Shown here: positions 1 to 10,664 of the stretch, piece by piece
Position numbering within the stretch: the first letter of the stretch is position 1
Layout: each line of letters starts with the position of its first letter
Origin: Tillandsia leiboldiana
Taxonomy: Eukaryota > Streptophyta > Magnoliopsida > Poales > Bromeliaceae
DNA length: 64,000 nucleotides
Direction: 5' to 3'
Assembly (NCBI GenBank): GCA_029204045.2
Contig: CM055064.1
Span: 2,489,912 to 2,553,911 of the forward strand
The notes under the pieces: generated by a model
What the model saw: the letters and a program-made list of their open reading frames with translations, nothing else
What the model was told of the DNA's origin: nothing
Databases searched by the model: none
Made by a program: the position numbers and the translations under genes

Positions 1-3000
1 CAGTAGTTTCAGTACAAACAGAATAAGCTGGAATAACAGTTCTTACCCATTATTTTATAAATTTGTTTTTTACCAAATTACCCCTCCTCCCCTCCTTTCT
101 CTTTTTTCAATACCCATTATTTTATAAATTTGTTTTTTTTTATTTTTTTTTTTTATTTTTTTTTTTTTGAAATCAGAGTTTAAAACCAGCCAGGGCGCAA
201 CAGACCGCCACATATATAGAAGAGTCCCAATCCCACTGGGGATTGAGCCCTTTTCTATATATGCACGGCTCACTTGGCATACAACCAGAGTACTAACTAC
301 GTATATCTACTAAGCAAGATTAAATTACAATATCAATAACTTCTCAATTACATTGCATTACATGCATTTGATACAACAAATAATACTGGATCTTATCGGC
401 TGTCCAGGGTCAAGCTCTATCTCGTGATCTCACCAACTCGTCCCGACATCTCAACACCCGCTCGACCTGAAAAACAGTCACCCGAGGGTGTGAGACACAC
501 CGGAGTGTATCCCAGTGGGCACGACGAGCCGAGAAATAGCAGATCGTACCTACTGGTATACAATGCTAGAGGATAGTAATAAATCAGGGGTTAGGGTAAA
601 GCAGATATATAACTGGTGCTGTAAAGAAAGTAAAACTCATAATCTGGGTACAAGCATAGGAGATAATTTTAGCAGAATTTAAAACATGTATCAGGATAAT
701 CAACACATCAAGGAGTTAGGACAATCAGCAAGATAACAATGGAACTATAATCAGAGGCATCACATAGAATCATATAGAGCAACTTAACAACTCATGCATC
801 AAATAGATGAAAACGCAAAGACCCAATCACAAGCTACCATATTGGCCTTCACAAGACCTCAGGCAAGGCTGCCCTCTTGGCACCACCTGGTTGACATTCC
901 CCAAACTAGGGTCACGGGTTGCCTCAGCTAACCACTTTACCGGTAAAGAACATCGCTACGGGTAGCAAATCCGCTGATATTCGTGAAGTACAACGGTGCG
1001 GGCGAATCATATGCAAATGCTCAAGCTCACGGTCCACTGACCGGGTAATCAGCAATAAGCCGGGAAATCCCCACTGGGATGCAATGACAAGATCAACTGA
1101 AACTCAACACTTATGCAGGAACACTCAGCAATAAATCTCAACTCATATGCAAGATCAAGGCAAATCTCTCTCAACAGAAGCTCACAGATAAACTCAACTC
1201 AACCACACAAACCAACCAAATGATACAAAACTTAAACACATATTTTTAAGAAAACTGTTTTGAAAAGTCCAAACCTCGAAGAGCATTGCCCTTGTCCTAT
1301 CAAACAAGAACAGACTCAGGCGACACTATGAAGCTTGGGTTTAGGTCCAAACCTCGCAGAGCAGTGCCTTTGTCCTATCAAACAAGAACAGACTCCGGCG
1401 ACCCTACGAAGCGGGGTAAAACCTCAGTTAAATAAATCTATGTACTCAGAGATGTATCATTTGATCAGCAGAACAAACAGGCTCACTAATCGACCATGAA
1501 AATGTCCGAGTAAAAGTATAAATGCTAGAGGTGCTATGGACAATCATGTAAGGCAAAATAGAACAGATAACAGGCATAGATCAGGCAGATAGCAGATATA
1601 ATATAATCAAAGAAAGGCAGGCTCAAAGTAATGTTTAAGCTATCAAAAACAGGGGTCCAATCCAGTATCGCACCCCAGAGGGCCGAACTGATAAAACCCG
1701 GACCGAAGATAACCCACCTGATATAAGGTAGGCGGCTAAACTGAACCAACTGTACGCTCAGCACTCCAAATGCTACCGAATAACCCTGAATGTAAATTAA
1801 GGTTCAGGATCAACTTACTAACCAGTATATGATGTGACTTTTGCATCTAGACCCCTAGGCTTTGTTTGGTTTGGGTACAAAGGGGGTTATCCCCCCCTTT
1901 GTACCCAAACACTATTGAACAAAGGGAGAACTATTAGGTACAGTAGTTTCAGTACAACAGAATAAGCTGGAATAACAGTTCTTACCCATTATTTTATAAA
2001 TTTGTTTTTTACCAAATTACCCCTCCTCCCCTCCTTTCTCTTTTTTCAATACCCATTATTTTATAAATTTGTTTTTTTTTATTTTTTTTTTTTATTTTTT
2101 TTTTTTTTGAAATCAGAGTTTAAAACCAGCCAGGGCGCAACAGACCGCCACATATATAGAAGAGTCCCAATCCCACTGGGGATTGAGCCCTTTTCTATAT
2201 ATGCACGGCTCACTTGGCATACAACCAGAGTACTAACTACGTATATCTACTAAGCAAGATTAAATTACAATATCAATAACTTCTCAATTACATTGCATTA
2301 CATGCATTTGATACAACAAATAATACTGGATCTTATCGGCTGTCCAGGGTCAAGCTCTATCTCGTGATCTCACCAACTCGTCCCGACATCTCAACACCCG
2401 CTCGACCTGAAAAACAGTCACCCGAGGGTGTGAGACACACCGGAGTGTATCCCAGTGGGCACGACGAGCCGAGAAATAGCAGATCGTACCTACTGGTATA
2501 CAATGCTAGAGGATAGTAATAAATCAGGGGTTAGGGTAAAGCAGATATATAACTGGTGCTGTAAAGAAAGTAAAACTCATAATCTGGGTACAAGCATAGG
2601 AGATAATTTTAGCAGAATTTAAAACATGTATCAGGATAATCAACACATCAAGGAGTTAGGACAATCAGCAAGATAACAATGGAACTATAATCAGAGGCAT
2701 CACATAGAATCATATAGAGCAACTTAACAACTCATGCATCAAATAGATGAAAACGCAAAGACCCAATCACAAGCTACCATATTGGCCTTCACAAGACCTC
2801 AGGCAAGGCTGCCCTCTTGGCACCACCTGGTTGACATTCCCCAAACTAGGGTCACGGGTTGCCTCAGCTAACCACTTTACCGGTAAAGAACATCGCTACG
2901 GGTAGCAAATCCGCTGATATTCGTGAAGTACAACGGTGCGGGCGAATCATATGCAAATGCTCAAGCTCACGGTCCACTGACCGGGTAATCAGCAATAAGC

Positions 3001-3879
3001 CGGGAAATCCCCACTGGGATGCAATGACAAGATCAACTGAAACTCAACACTTATGCAGGAACACTCAGCAATAAATCTCAACTCATATGCAAGATCAAGG
3101 CAAATCTCTCTCAACAGAAGCTCACAGATAAACTCAACTCAACCACACAAACCAACCAAATGATACAAAACTTAAACACATATTTTAAGAAAACTGTTTT
3201 GAAAAGTCCAAACCTCGAAGAGCATTGCCCTTGTCCTATCAAACAAGAACAGACTCAGGCGACACTATGAAGCTTGGGTTTAGGTCCAAACCTCGCAGAG
3301 CAGTGCCTTTGTCCTATCAAACAAGAACAGACTCCGGCGACCCTACGAAGCGGGGTAAAACCTCAGTTAAATAAATCTATGTACTCAGAGATGTATCATT
3401 TGATCAGCAGAACAAACAGGCTCACTAATCGACCATGAAAATGTCCGAGTAAAAGTATAAATGCTAGAGGTGCTATGGACAATCATGTAAGGCAAAATAG
3501 AACAGATAACAGGCATAGATCAGGCAGATAGCAGATATAATATAATCAAAGAAAGGCAGGCTCAAAGTAATGTTTAAGCTATCAAAAACAGGGGTCCAAT
3601 CCAGTATCGCACCCCAGAGGGCCGAACTGATAAAACCCGGACCGAAGATAACCCACCTGATATAAGGTAGGCGGCTAAACTGAACCAACTGTACGCTCAG
3701 CACTCCAAATGCTACCGAATAACCCTGAATGTAAATTAAGGTTCAGGATCAACTTACTAACCAGTATATGATGTGACTTTTGCATCTAGACCCCTAGGCT
3801 TTGTTTGGTTTGGGTACAAAGGGGGTTATCCCCCCCTTTGTACCCAAACACTATTGAACAAAGGGAGAACTATTAGGTA
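1..3879. repeat. 1.94-kb tandem array, two full units, open at the left edge
   Basis: The block starting cagtagtttcagtacaa occurs at 1, 1941 and 3880, giving periods of 1940 and 1939 bp. Units 1 and 2 match almost base for base; I noticed only small indels, such as a missing A near 1953 and one T fewer near 3184. Each unit joins the left end of a Harbinger-type MITE, a T-rich junction and a roughly 1.7-kb LTR fragment read on the minus strand. Position 1 already lies inside a unit, so the array continues outside the window. The third repeat begins at 3880 but runs into a complete MITE instead of the LTR, which marks the array's right border. Confidence 0.9.
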
Positions 3880-5200
3880 CAGTAGTTTCAGTACAAACAG
3901 AATAAGCTGGAATAACAGTTCTTACCCATTATTTTATAAATTTGTTTTTTACCAAATTACCCCTCCTCCCCTCCTTTCTCTTTTTTCAATACACTCTCAT
4001 CATCACAAATCCCTCTCTCTCCCCTCTCTCTCTCTTCTTCCCAATACACTCATCATCACAAATTTCTCTCTCCTCTCTCTCTTTTTCTTCTTCCCAATAC
4101 ACTCTCATCATCACAAAATCCCTCTCTCTCCTCTCTCTTTTTAATTTAATTGGATATTAAATTAAATATTATTTTCAAAATTTTAGAAATTTTATTTTGA
4201 TTTTGATTTTATCATAATTTTTGTAAGACTTTAAATTTTGAAATTTTATATTCGAAATTTTAACTTTAATTTAAACAAATAAAATGTTAAATTAAATATT
4301 ATTTTCATAAAATATAATTTGAAATTTAATTTTGATTTTGATTATAATTTTGATTTTGATTTTGATTTTAATTTTATCTTAATTTTTGTAAGGCTTTAAT
4401 CCATTAATTAAAACGAAGAAAATAAAGTTATTATTTGAAAATTAAAAAATTTTATGTTTAAAATTTATAATTTAAAATAATATTATATAATTTTAAATTT
4501 TAAAATTTAAATGTTGAAATTTTATATTTAAAATTTTAAATTTAATTTGAGAAAAAAAATATTAAATTAAATATTATTTTTAAAAAATATAATTTGATTA
4601 TGATTTTGATTTTATCTTAAATTTTTTAAAGCTTTAATTCATTAATTAAAACGAACTAATTAGATTTTAACAACTTTTATCACATATTAAATCTTGAGGG
4701 TAAAAAAGTAATTTACACAACTTAACATCTTTATTCCTCTTATTCCTCATTATCATACCAAATACAAAATCTCTTATCCCTAGAACCATCCCAAACACTT
4801 TTTTACTCTTGTTCCGTACTTTATACTTATACCTGGTACTACTAATTCTCACTAATCCCCGAACCAAACGATACCCTAGGGCTATTAAATTTTCACTTTT
4901 AGTGCCTTTTGAGCACTGTTTTCGCTCGTTCTTTCAACTGGAAAATCATTTTAACATTCCGTCACTTCCAGCAGGTTACTTATGTCTTGCTGAACACCGT
5001 GCTCACCAATTTGCAGCAGCACGGTGCCCGAGGAAAACTTCGGGTCATAAAAACCCTCTCTAACATAGCCCAAAATGAATTTTTGTTTCTCCGAGACTTC
5101 AAACACTGTTTCTAACGCGAGCATCGCGTTCAGTGACCCCGAAATAGCCAGGAATGCACTGTCGCGGCTTCGCTAACAGCCTAGAATAAGGTTTTGTTTC
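169..5200 (-). mobile_element. LTR-retrotransposon LTR fragments, minus strand, split by a MITE
   Basis: The segments 169-1857 and 2109-3796 are the LTR-like part of the array. Sequence of the same character appears to resume at 4876 after the complete MITE, which would make the MITE an insertion into this LTR. The 3'-terminal part (169-500 and 2109-2440, minus strand) is nearly identical to the inverted copy at about 5640-5980, which runs on to an LTR-type terminus. No gag or pol reading frame is present. The right limit near 5200 is a guess. Short open frames inside (for example 919-1134 and 1534-1764) simply repeat with the unit and look like no known protein. Confidence 0.6.
3797..4875 (+). 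mobile_element. Non-autonomous PIF/Harbinger-like MITE, complete
   Basis: Terminal inverted repeats are GGCTTTGTTTGGTT on the left and GGTATCGTTTGGTT on the complement of the right end. The element is flanked by the trinucleotide CTA on both sides (3794-3796 and 4876-4878), a 3-bp duplication as expected for Harbinger-type elements. Its left end is the reverse complement of the right end of the element at 59213-60084, so both belong to one family. The interior holds three imperfect copies of a CT-rich repeat (about 3990-4140) and then AT-rich sequence. No transposase is encoded. Confidence 0.7.
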
Positions 5201-5639
5201 AACATTATTGTTTTATGTTGATTCTACTATATCTTTTAATTTAAACTTCAAACCAGCAAAATTTGTATATGAAAAGGTCTTTAAATATTGCAAGGATCAC
5301 AGGGCTCACCCTAATTGCAGCCCAGATCTGTTGGATCAAGAAGATCCATTATCTTGCAAACATACAAGTTCATCTTGCTCCAACTTTTATTCCACACAGA
5401 ATCCTTTTGATCTGAGGTGAGCATCAAGCTCAGGGGATCATTAGAAGCAAGTTTCATATTTACAGTTTTATCAAATTCCATTTCTAAGTTCAATGAGGCA
5501 CTTAATCAAACACTTGGCATGCATCTTTCATATACACATAACATAACCAAGTTTCAAGCTTGGTTCTCAGCAAGTAATGGACCATTTGCTTTAAAACTTG
5601 AAGTAAATTGTTCCACAAGGCTCAGGTAACAATCCCAGC

Positions 5640-5974
5640 AACTTGGTCTTAGTTTTGCACCCTCGGGTGACTGTTTTTCAGGTCGAGCGGGTGTTGAGAT
5701 GTCGGGACGAGTTGGTGAGATCACGAGATAGAGCTTGACCATGGACAGCCGATAAGATCCAGTATTATTTGTTGTATCAAATGTAATGCAATGTAATTGA
5801 GAAGTTATTGATGTTGTAATTTAATCTTGCTTAGTAGATGTACGTAGTTAGTACTCTGGTTGTATGCCAAGTGAGCCGTGCATATATAGAAAAGGGCTCA
5901 ATCCCCAGTGGGATTGGAACTCTTCTATATATGTGGCGGTCTGTTGCGCCCTGGCTGGTTTTAAACTCTGATTT

Positions 5975-6007
<33 letters not shown>

Positions 6008-6047
6008 AGACGCTGATTTTTAAACTCGGGGCGTGACAGATTAGATA
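5640..6047 (+). mobile_element. LTR 3' end in inverted orientation to the array
   Basis: From about 5652 the sequence mirrors the minus strand of the LTR fragment in the array. It continues through a 30-base A run (about 5977-6005) to the terminus ggggcgtgaca at 6037-6047. The same terminal string closes the 3' LTR at 38891, which supports a Ty3/gypsy LTR end. With unit 2 of the array it forms an inverted pair with arms of about 340 bp. The stretch 5200-5640 upstream has no recognisable gene and may be LTR or older DNA. Confidence 0.6.
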
Positions 6048-6174
6048 ATAAAAATTTCTACTAATGATTTTTTTTTTGACAACACTAACAATATGTGTCG
6101 TTATTTTTGTCAGCGACACTTTTTTTAAATTTTAGAAACACTTAAAAGTGTCGCTATAGCATAATTTTGATGTA

Positions 6175-6177
<3 letters not shown>
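6048..6177 (-). mobile_element. CACTA-type transposon end (fragment)
   Basis: Read on the complement from 6177 the sequence begins CACTACATC, the terminal pentamer of the En/Spm (CACTA) superfamily. It carries subterminal repeats built on AGCGACAC and AAGTGTCGC in both orientations (6097-6114 and 6145-6157), as CACTA ends do. Only one end is present; the other side abuts the LTR terminus at 6047. The call rests on the terminus plus subterminal repeats, with no transposase seen. Confidence 0.45.
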
Positions 6178-6268
<91 letters not shown>

Positions 6269-6770
6269 ATTGAGCTCCTATACTTTTAAAAGTACCAAGT
6301 TATTAGTCCTTATAAATTTTTAGTCTTTGGATGAAAAAATGAACGGTTAGAATAATAGTGAACACCTTTAGCGGAATAGTATAATCTAAGGGGTGAAATT
6401 AGTTAAAGGGATAGATCTATCGGTGAAAAAATTACAAGCATCAAATGCTTGGTATTTTACAAGTGTTTCTCTTTAACTGCATAAAAAAATCTAAATTAAT
6501 TGAATTTTGATTAAAAAAAATTTACACTATTTAAAATAAGATGTATATTTTTTATCTTGATTATATGACTCTTATCATCACTTTTTGAAGGATATTTTTT
6601 TTCTATCATTCATTTTTGTGTCCGCCTGATGGACAAGAGAAAAATACTAAAAAATATAAAATTTAATTTTCGAATAGTTTAAATAATTTAGATTATATTC
6701 AACCGTTTCAATCGTCAATTTAAAAGTCGCATCATCGAAACGCTTTGTTTGCTACTGATAGTTTCCAGCT

Positions 6771-6863
<93 letters not shown>

Positions 6864-7200
6864 GAGGTTATATATTTTTAAAAGTACAAATTTAATTATA
6901 CTAGTAAATTTTTTATCATTAAATTTGTATTGAGATTTGTGTTATTATAAAGTCAACTAAAATGGAAGAAAAAGAAAGTATAATAGCATGGATCTCAATA
7001 TAAATCTAATAAATTCACAAGTATAATTAGACTTGTAATTTTAAAAATATATAAATTTTACTATATAAATATATATAAAAATATAGTTTCAATACTGTAG
7101 ATCATTTCTAACGAAATTAACCATCAAATTAAATATTTTATTATCGAAAATAACTTACAAGTACAAAAACTTTCGTACTTTCGAGAGCACGGAGTTCGTA
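6178..7200. repeat. (GT)n/(TA)n and (CT)n/(TA)n tracts with foldback-element remnants
   Basis: A (GT)n run turns into (TA)n at about 6176-6270, and a (CT)n run turns into (TA)n at about 6776-6860. Between them (6271-6480) lies a copy of the foldback family recognised by phrases such as ttggatgaaaaaatg, also seen near 20900, 46390 and 47640. After the second tract (6861-7060) lies a copy of the family also present at 20140-20337 and 21218-21424. No gene is seen. Confidence 0.7.
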
Positions 7201-8364
7201 CTTCAGTTAACGCTAACAAATAGCAAAACTCTATCAAAATAGAGAAAAGCAAGGTAGCTTAAATCTGAATTAGGAATAGTAGCAGGAAAGATCTTATAAT
7301 CTACTAATATAGATCTCTCCATTACTATCCATATAAGTGGAGATCACACAAATTTACGAATACACACGAACAATCCTACATTTTGAGACCCAATTAACAA
7401 CCATTTTCCTTACAAAAGTGGTTTTGTATCTCTTCTAATGTTAATTAATTAGCATTCAACGAATTAACTTCTTGGGTGATCATTACAAAACTTCACTTGA
7501 TTTTGTGTTCGTTAGGTTGTTTATTGGCCTGTCACAAGAGCAGTATAACTACAAGACCAGTTAGAAGGTTTAGCGCCAGCAATATAATTGGGTAAGTTGG
7601 GTATCGAATTCATTGTCTACACCCGGTTCATCTATACATCTCATTTTTTCTCTTAAAGAGAAAATTTTAATTAGTTTGAGAAATGAATGATCGATGCTGT
7701 TACACATCACATATAATATTTAATAATTAATATTTTAAAATTAAAATCTAGTTGGATGGGTATAATTTGTAACATTTAAAAAGTATATATATATATTTAA
7801 CACATTAGATTTAAATTTTAAAAATTTTATTATAAAATAGTAGCGATGCAGCGAATGAAATGTGTCAATCTAAATGCAGTAATTTAACCTTCCAACTTTA
7901 ATTAAAAAGACTTTTAAAGTTAATGAGTAATTGGAATTGAAATATAAGATGAAAAGAAGGATCAAAAAAAATAAAAAGGTTGTTGGTGCATAGAATTTAA
8001 GGTCGCACCAGGAGCATGCAGTAATATCTTTGTTTGGAGAGCTGCATAACTAAGCTGTTACTGCAGCCATTTCTTGTGGCGCACCTCATGCCAATTAAAG
8101 TAATTAGTTAACTATTGCCCCTACCCAAAAATAATAAAACAAATTTTTTAGGTGACCGTTGCACAACCCAGATTTCAAAATTTCGAAACTTCCGTGACCG
8201 TTACCCTCAACATGCAAACCACTGTACATCGCCCAATTCCTCTACTAACCGAGTAATCCAACAAATCTCCTCCTCCTCTCTCTCTCTCTCCCTCTTTATA
8301 TTTTTCACCTTTCTTTCTAATTGAGAGAGAGAGAGACAAAACTTTTCACAAAAGATTACAAAAA
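7201..8364. other. Intergenic region and upstream region of the HAD phosphatase gene
   Basis: AT-rich sequence without a supportable reading frame to about 8100. From about 8265 a CT-rich stretch, a weak TATA-like tttatatt (8295-8302), a GA repeat and an A-rich leader precede the ATG at 8365, which looks like a compact plant promoter and 5' leader. Nothing else is recognised. Confidence 0.45.
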
Positions 8365-9270
8365 ATGGTATCCAAAACCCCCACAAAACCCGCCAAAATC
8401 AGCCCGAAATCCAAGTCACACCACCACCACCGCACGCCGAAGGTGATCCGCTGCCACCTCCGCCGCCGCGCGAAGCCCTCCCCGCTGAAGTCGTTGGCCG
8501 TCTCGATCGACCGATCCATCCGCTCCTGCCGCCGCCGCCTGACCAAGATCTTCGCCAACCTCGCCATTTTCGGCACCCCGAACTGCCGCAAGAACGGCTT
8601 CCGCCGCCTTAAATCCACCCCGGAGAAAGGCCCATTTCCTCCCACGACAATTGCAAACGCCGCTGCTGCCGCTGCCGCCGCCGCCGCCAACAACAACCGC
8701 AAGCCGCTGCCTCCGCTTTCGTGCCCCGAGAAGAAGACGATCTTCCTAGACCTCGACGAGACCCTCGTCCACTCGAAGGCCGACCCGCCCCCCGAGCTGT
8801 ACGACTTCACCGTCCGCCCGAAGATCGACGGGCGGGCCATCACCTTCTACGTGCTGAAGCGCCCCGGAGTCGACGAGTTTCTCCGTGAAGCGGCGGCGAA
8901 GGACTTCGAGCTCGTCGTGTTCACCGCGGGGCTGGAAGAGTACGCGTCGCTCGTGCTCGATCGGCTCGACCCGAACGGCGACATCATCTCCCACCGGCTG
9001 TACCGCGATTCGTGCACTGAATTGGGGGGAAAGTTTGTCAAGGATTTGTCGGCGGTCGGAAGAGAACTGGACCGTGTGGTGATCGTCGACGATAACCCCA
9101 ACACCTACATGCTCCAGCCGGATAACGCTGTTCCGATAAGCCCTTTTGTGGACAACCTCGCCGACCGCGAGCTTTGGAAGCTGAGAAAGTTCTTGCAGGT
9201 CGCTGATTCCTACGAAGATATGAAGGAAGCAATCAAGCACTATCTCACAAATTTCAGGGATCAAAAATGA
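8365..9270 (+). CDS. CTD small phosphatase-like HAD-family protein
   Basis: A 301-residue single-exon protein of the FCP1/SCP branch of haloacid dehalogenases, which remove phosphate from serines such as those of the RNA polymerase II C-terminal domain. The catalytic DxDxT signature is DLDET at residues 129-133: D129 would be the nucleophile and D131 the acid/base. Motif II is the Thr in VVFTAG (T187). K223 or K226 would supply motif III, and VDD (241-243) gives the metal-binding motif IV. The N-terminal 120 residues are basic and low-complexity, with a His run (19-22) and a long Ala run near 100, and could carry a localisation signal. The start is the first ATG after an A-rich leader. The gene is GC-rich against AT-rich flanks. 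The substrate cannot be told from sequence. Confidence 0.9.
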   Translation: MVSKTPTKPAKISPKSKSHHHHRTPKVIRCHLRRRAKPSPLKSLAVSIDRSIRSCRRRLTKIFANLAIFGTPNCRKNGFRRLKSTPEKGPFPPTTIANAAAAAAAAAANNNRKPLPPLSCPEKKTIFLDLDETLVHSKADPPPELYDFTVRPKIDGRAITFYVLKRPGVDEFLREAAAKDFELVVFTAGLEEYASLVLDRLDPNGDIISHRLYRDSCTELGGKFVKDLSAVGRELDRVVIVDDNPNTYMLQPDNAVPISPFVDNLADRELWKLRKFLQVADSYEDMKEAIKHYLTNFRDQK

Positions 9271-9941
9271 GGAAACTTTGAATTAGTTTTTCTTTCATAC
9301 CAAGATTGGAAAAGTGAATGGGTGATTGTTAATCTGAAGGATTAATGGAGAAGCTCGCGCGGCTTCACTATCTTTCTATCAAAGCTCACAGTTTGATATA
9401 GTTAACGTTACAATTGGAGAACACATGCAGTTCGTATGAGAGGCAAATTTTTATGGCTGAGATTTTACTTTTTCTCTGAATTAACTTTTGTATTGTAAAT
9501 TCAACTCTAATAACGCTGAAATTAAAGCAAATTTGTTGCTTTGGTGAATTGAATGTTCTCATAAACCCCCCTGATAACTTCGCATTTTCTCACTTGCTAG
9601 GCATTTGAAAGACCAGAGCAAAATATTGTAATTTCGTTCAAGATGCCAATTACATCATTACTACATAAAAAACAACCAAAATTACAAATATAGAGATAGT
9701 TTATCTAGTAGGTTTTTTTTTTTTTTTTTTTTTTTCTCTTTTTGGACAAATTGGTGGTATATTCCACCGAATTGAAATCGAACGACTAAAAGAATTCGAC
9801 TTGGAGAGCTCTCTTCCGGGGTCTAAAGGTACCAATAGCTGCTAAAAGCCATTATTAGTTGGTTTATTCTTCGTGATTGAGCCACTGCCTCGCTTGTCGG
9901 TGTTGTTCTTATTCATTTTTCTTCCCCAGTTCTAATTTCGC
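9271..9941. other. 3' flank of the phosphatase gene, no other gene seen
   Basis: Contains the probable 3' UTR of the phosphatase gene (AT-rich, with AATAA-like strings near 9507) and a poly-T run at about 9713-9735. Nothing else is recognised apart from the possible last exon of the lipid transfer protein gene at about 9942-9951 on the minus strand. Confidence 0.4.
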
Positions 9942-10246
9942 TCATTTTCCCCTGCACAAAAAAAAAGCAGCAGCTATTAGATCTTAAAGATAGGATTTTG
10001 CGGCAAGCATATTCATCAATTACAAACAATTCTATACCGTATATAATATCAACCAACGTGATAAAAAATTCTACTTGCCAATTAATTGTTTTCTGATGTA
10101 GATGTAAGTAGGTTGAATCATTAGTAATTTATCAATCAATAAGATCACAAATAAAACATACTGATCTCTTGATTCAAAAACCAGAGATTTGTTAGCTTGT
10201 TTTCGAACATCAAACTCACAAATTTGGCAGCAGGGGTCTTAAAAAC

Positions 10247-10606
10247 TTACAGAATGCAGTTGGTATTGTAATGCGGAATTGGGAGTGCGACATTGCATTG
10301 TTTGGTGGTGTTTTCCGCTTTACTCGGCGTGATCATAGGGAGATCGAGCATCAATCTTTTGATGCAAGAACATACAAAAATCTTCCCCAGTTTTGTTTTA
10401 GCTCCCACGGCAACTACTGAAGCTCCAGCGCAGCAGCTTTCTGACGGTTTTGTAATTTTATTCATCGCCGAGAAGGAGATGAGGCAAGGCAGCAGCGGGG
10501 CGACTACGGGGATACACGCAGCCCTATTACTGCTCATCGCAAAGGGCGCGTTGGCGACGGAGATTACTAAGAGAAGGAACCATGCAGCAGCAGAAGAGGA
10601 GGCCAT
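10247..10606 (-). CDS. Non-specific lipid transfer protein, type I-like
   Basis: Small secreted protein that binds lipids in the apoplast. The chosen start is the ATG at 10604-10606, in an AAAATGGCC context, giving 119 residues; an in-frame ATG 12 codons upstream adds only a charged stretch before the signal peptide. Residues 1-26 form a hydrophobic signal peptide. The eight-cysteine motif is complete: C31, C41, C58-C59, C79-x-C81, C104 and C117, with spacings 9, 16, 19, 1, 22 and 12. Read through, the frame ends two residues after C117. The same point holds a consensus donor (gtaagt, 10245-10250), and a T-rich acceptor lies at 9952-9953, which would splice to a two-codon tail ending at 9942. 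An intron just before the stop is common in LTP genes. Either reading gives nearly the same protein. Confidence 0.88.
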   Translation of the reverse strand: MASSSAAAWFLLLVISVANAPFAMSSNRAACIPVVAPLLPCLISFSAMNKITKPSESCCAGASVVAVGAKTKLGKIFVCSCIKRLMLDLPMITPSKAENTTKQCNVALPIPHYNTNCIL

Positions 10607-10656
10607 TTTGTTCTGATTTTTTCGTGAACTGACGAAGAGCATGTACTCTACTGTAG

Positions 10657-10664
10657 TTTATATA
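10657..10664 (-). promoter_or_regulatory. TATA box of the lipid transfer protein gene
   Basis: TATATAAA on the minus strand, about 50 bp upstream of the ATG at 10606. This is a short distance, so transcription would start close to the start codon. Confidence 0.55.

Noticed and set aside
8746..9264. 172-codon minus-strand frame
   Set aside because: Antisense shadow of the phosphatase gene, caused by its GC-rich third positions.
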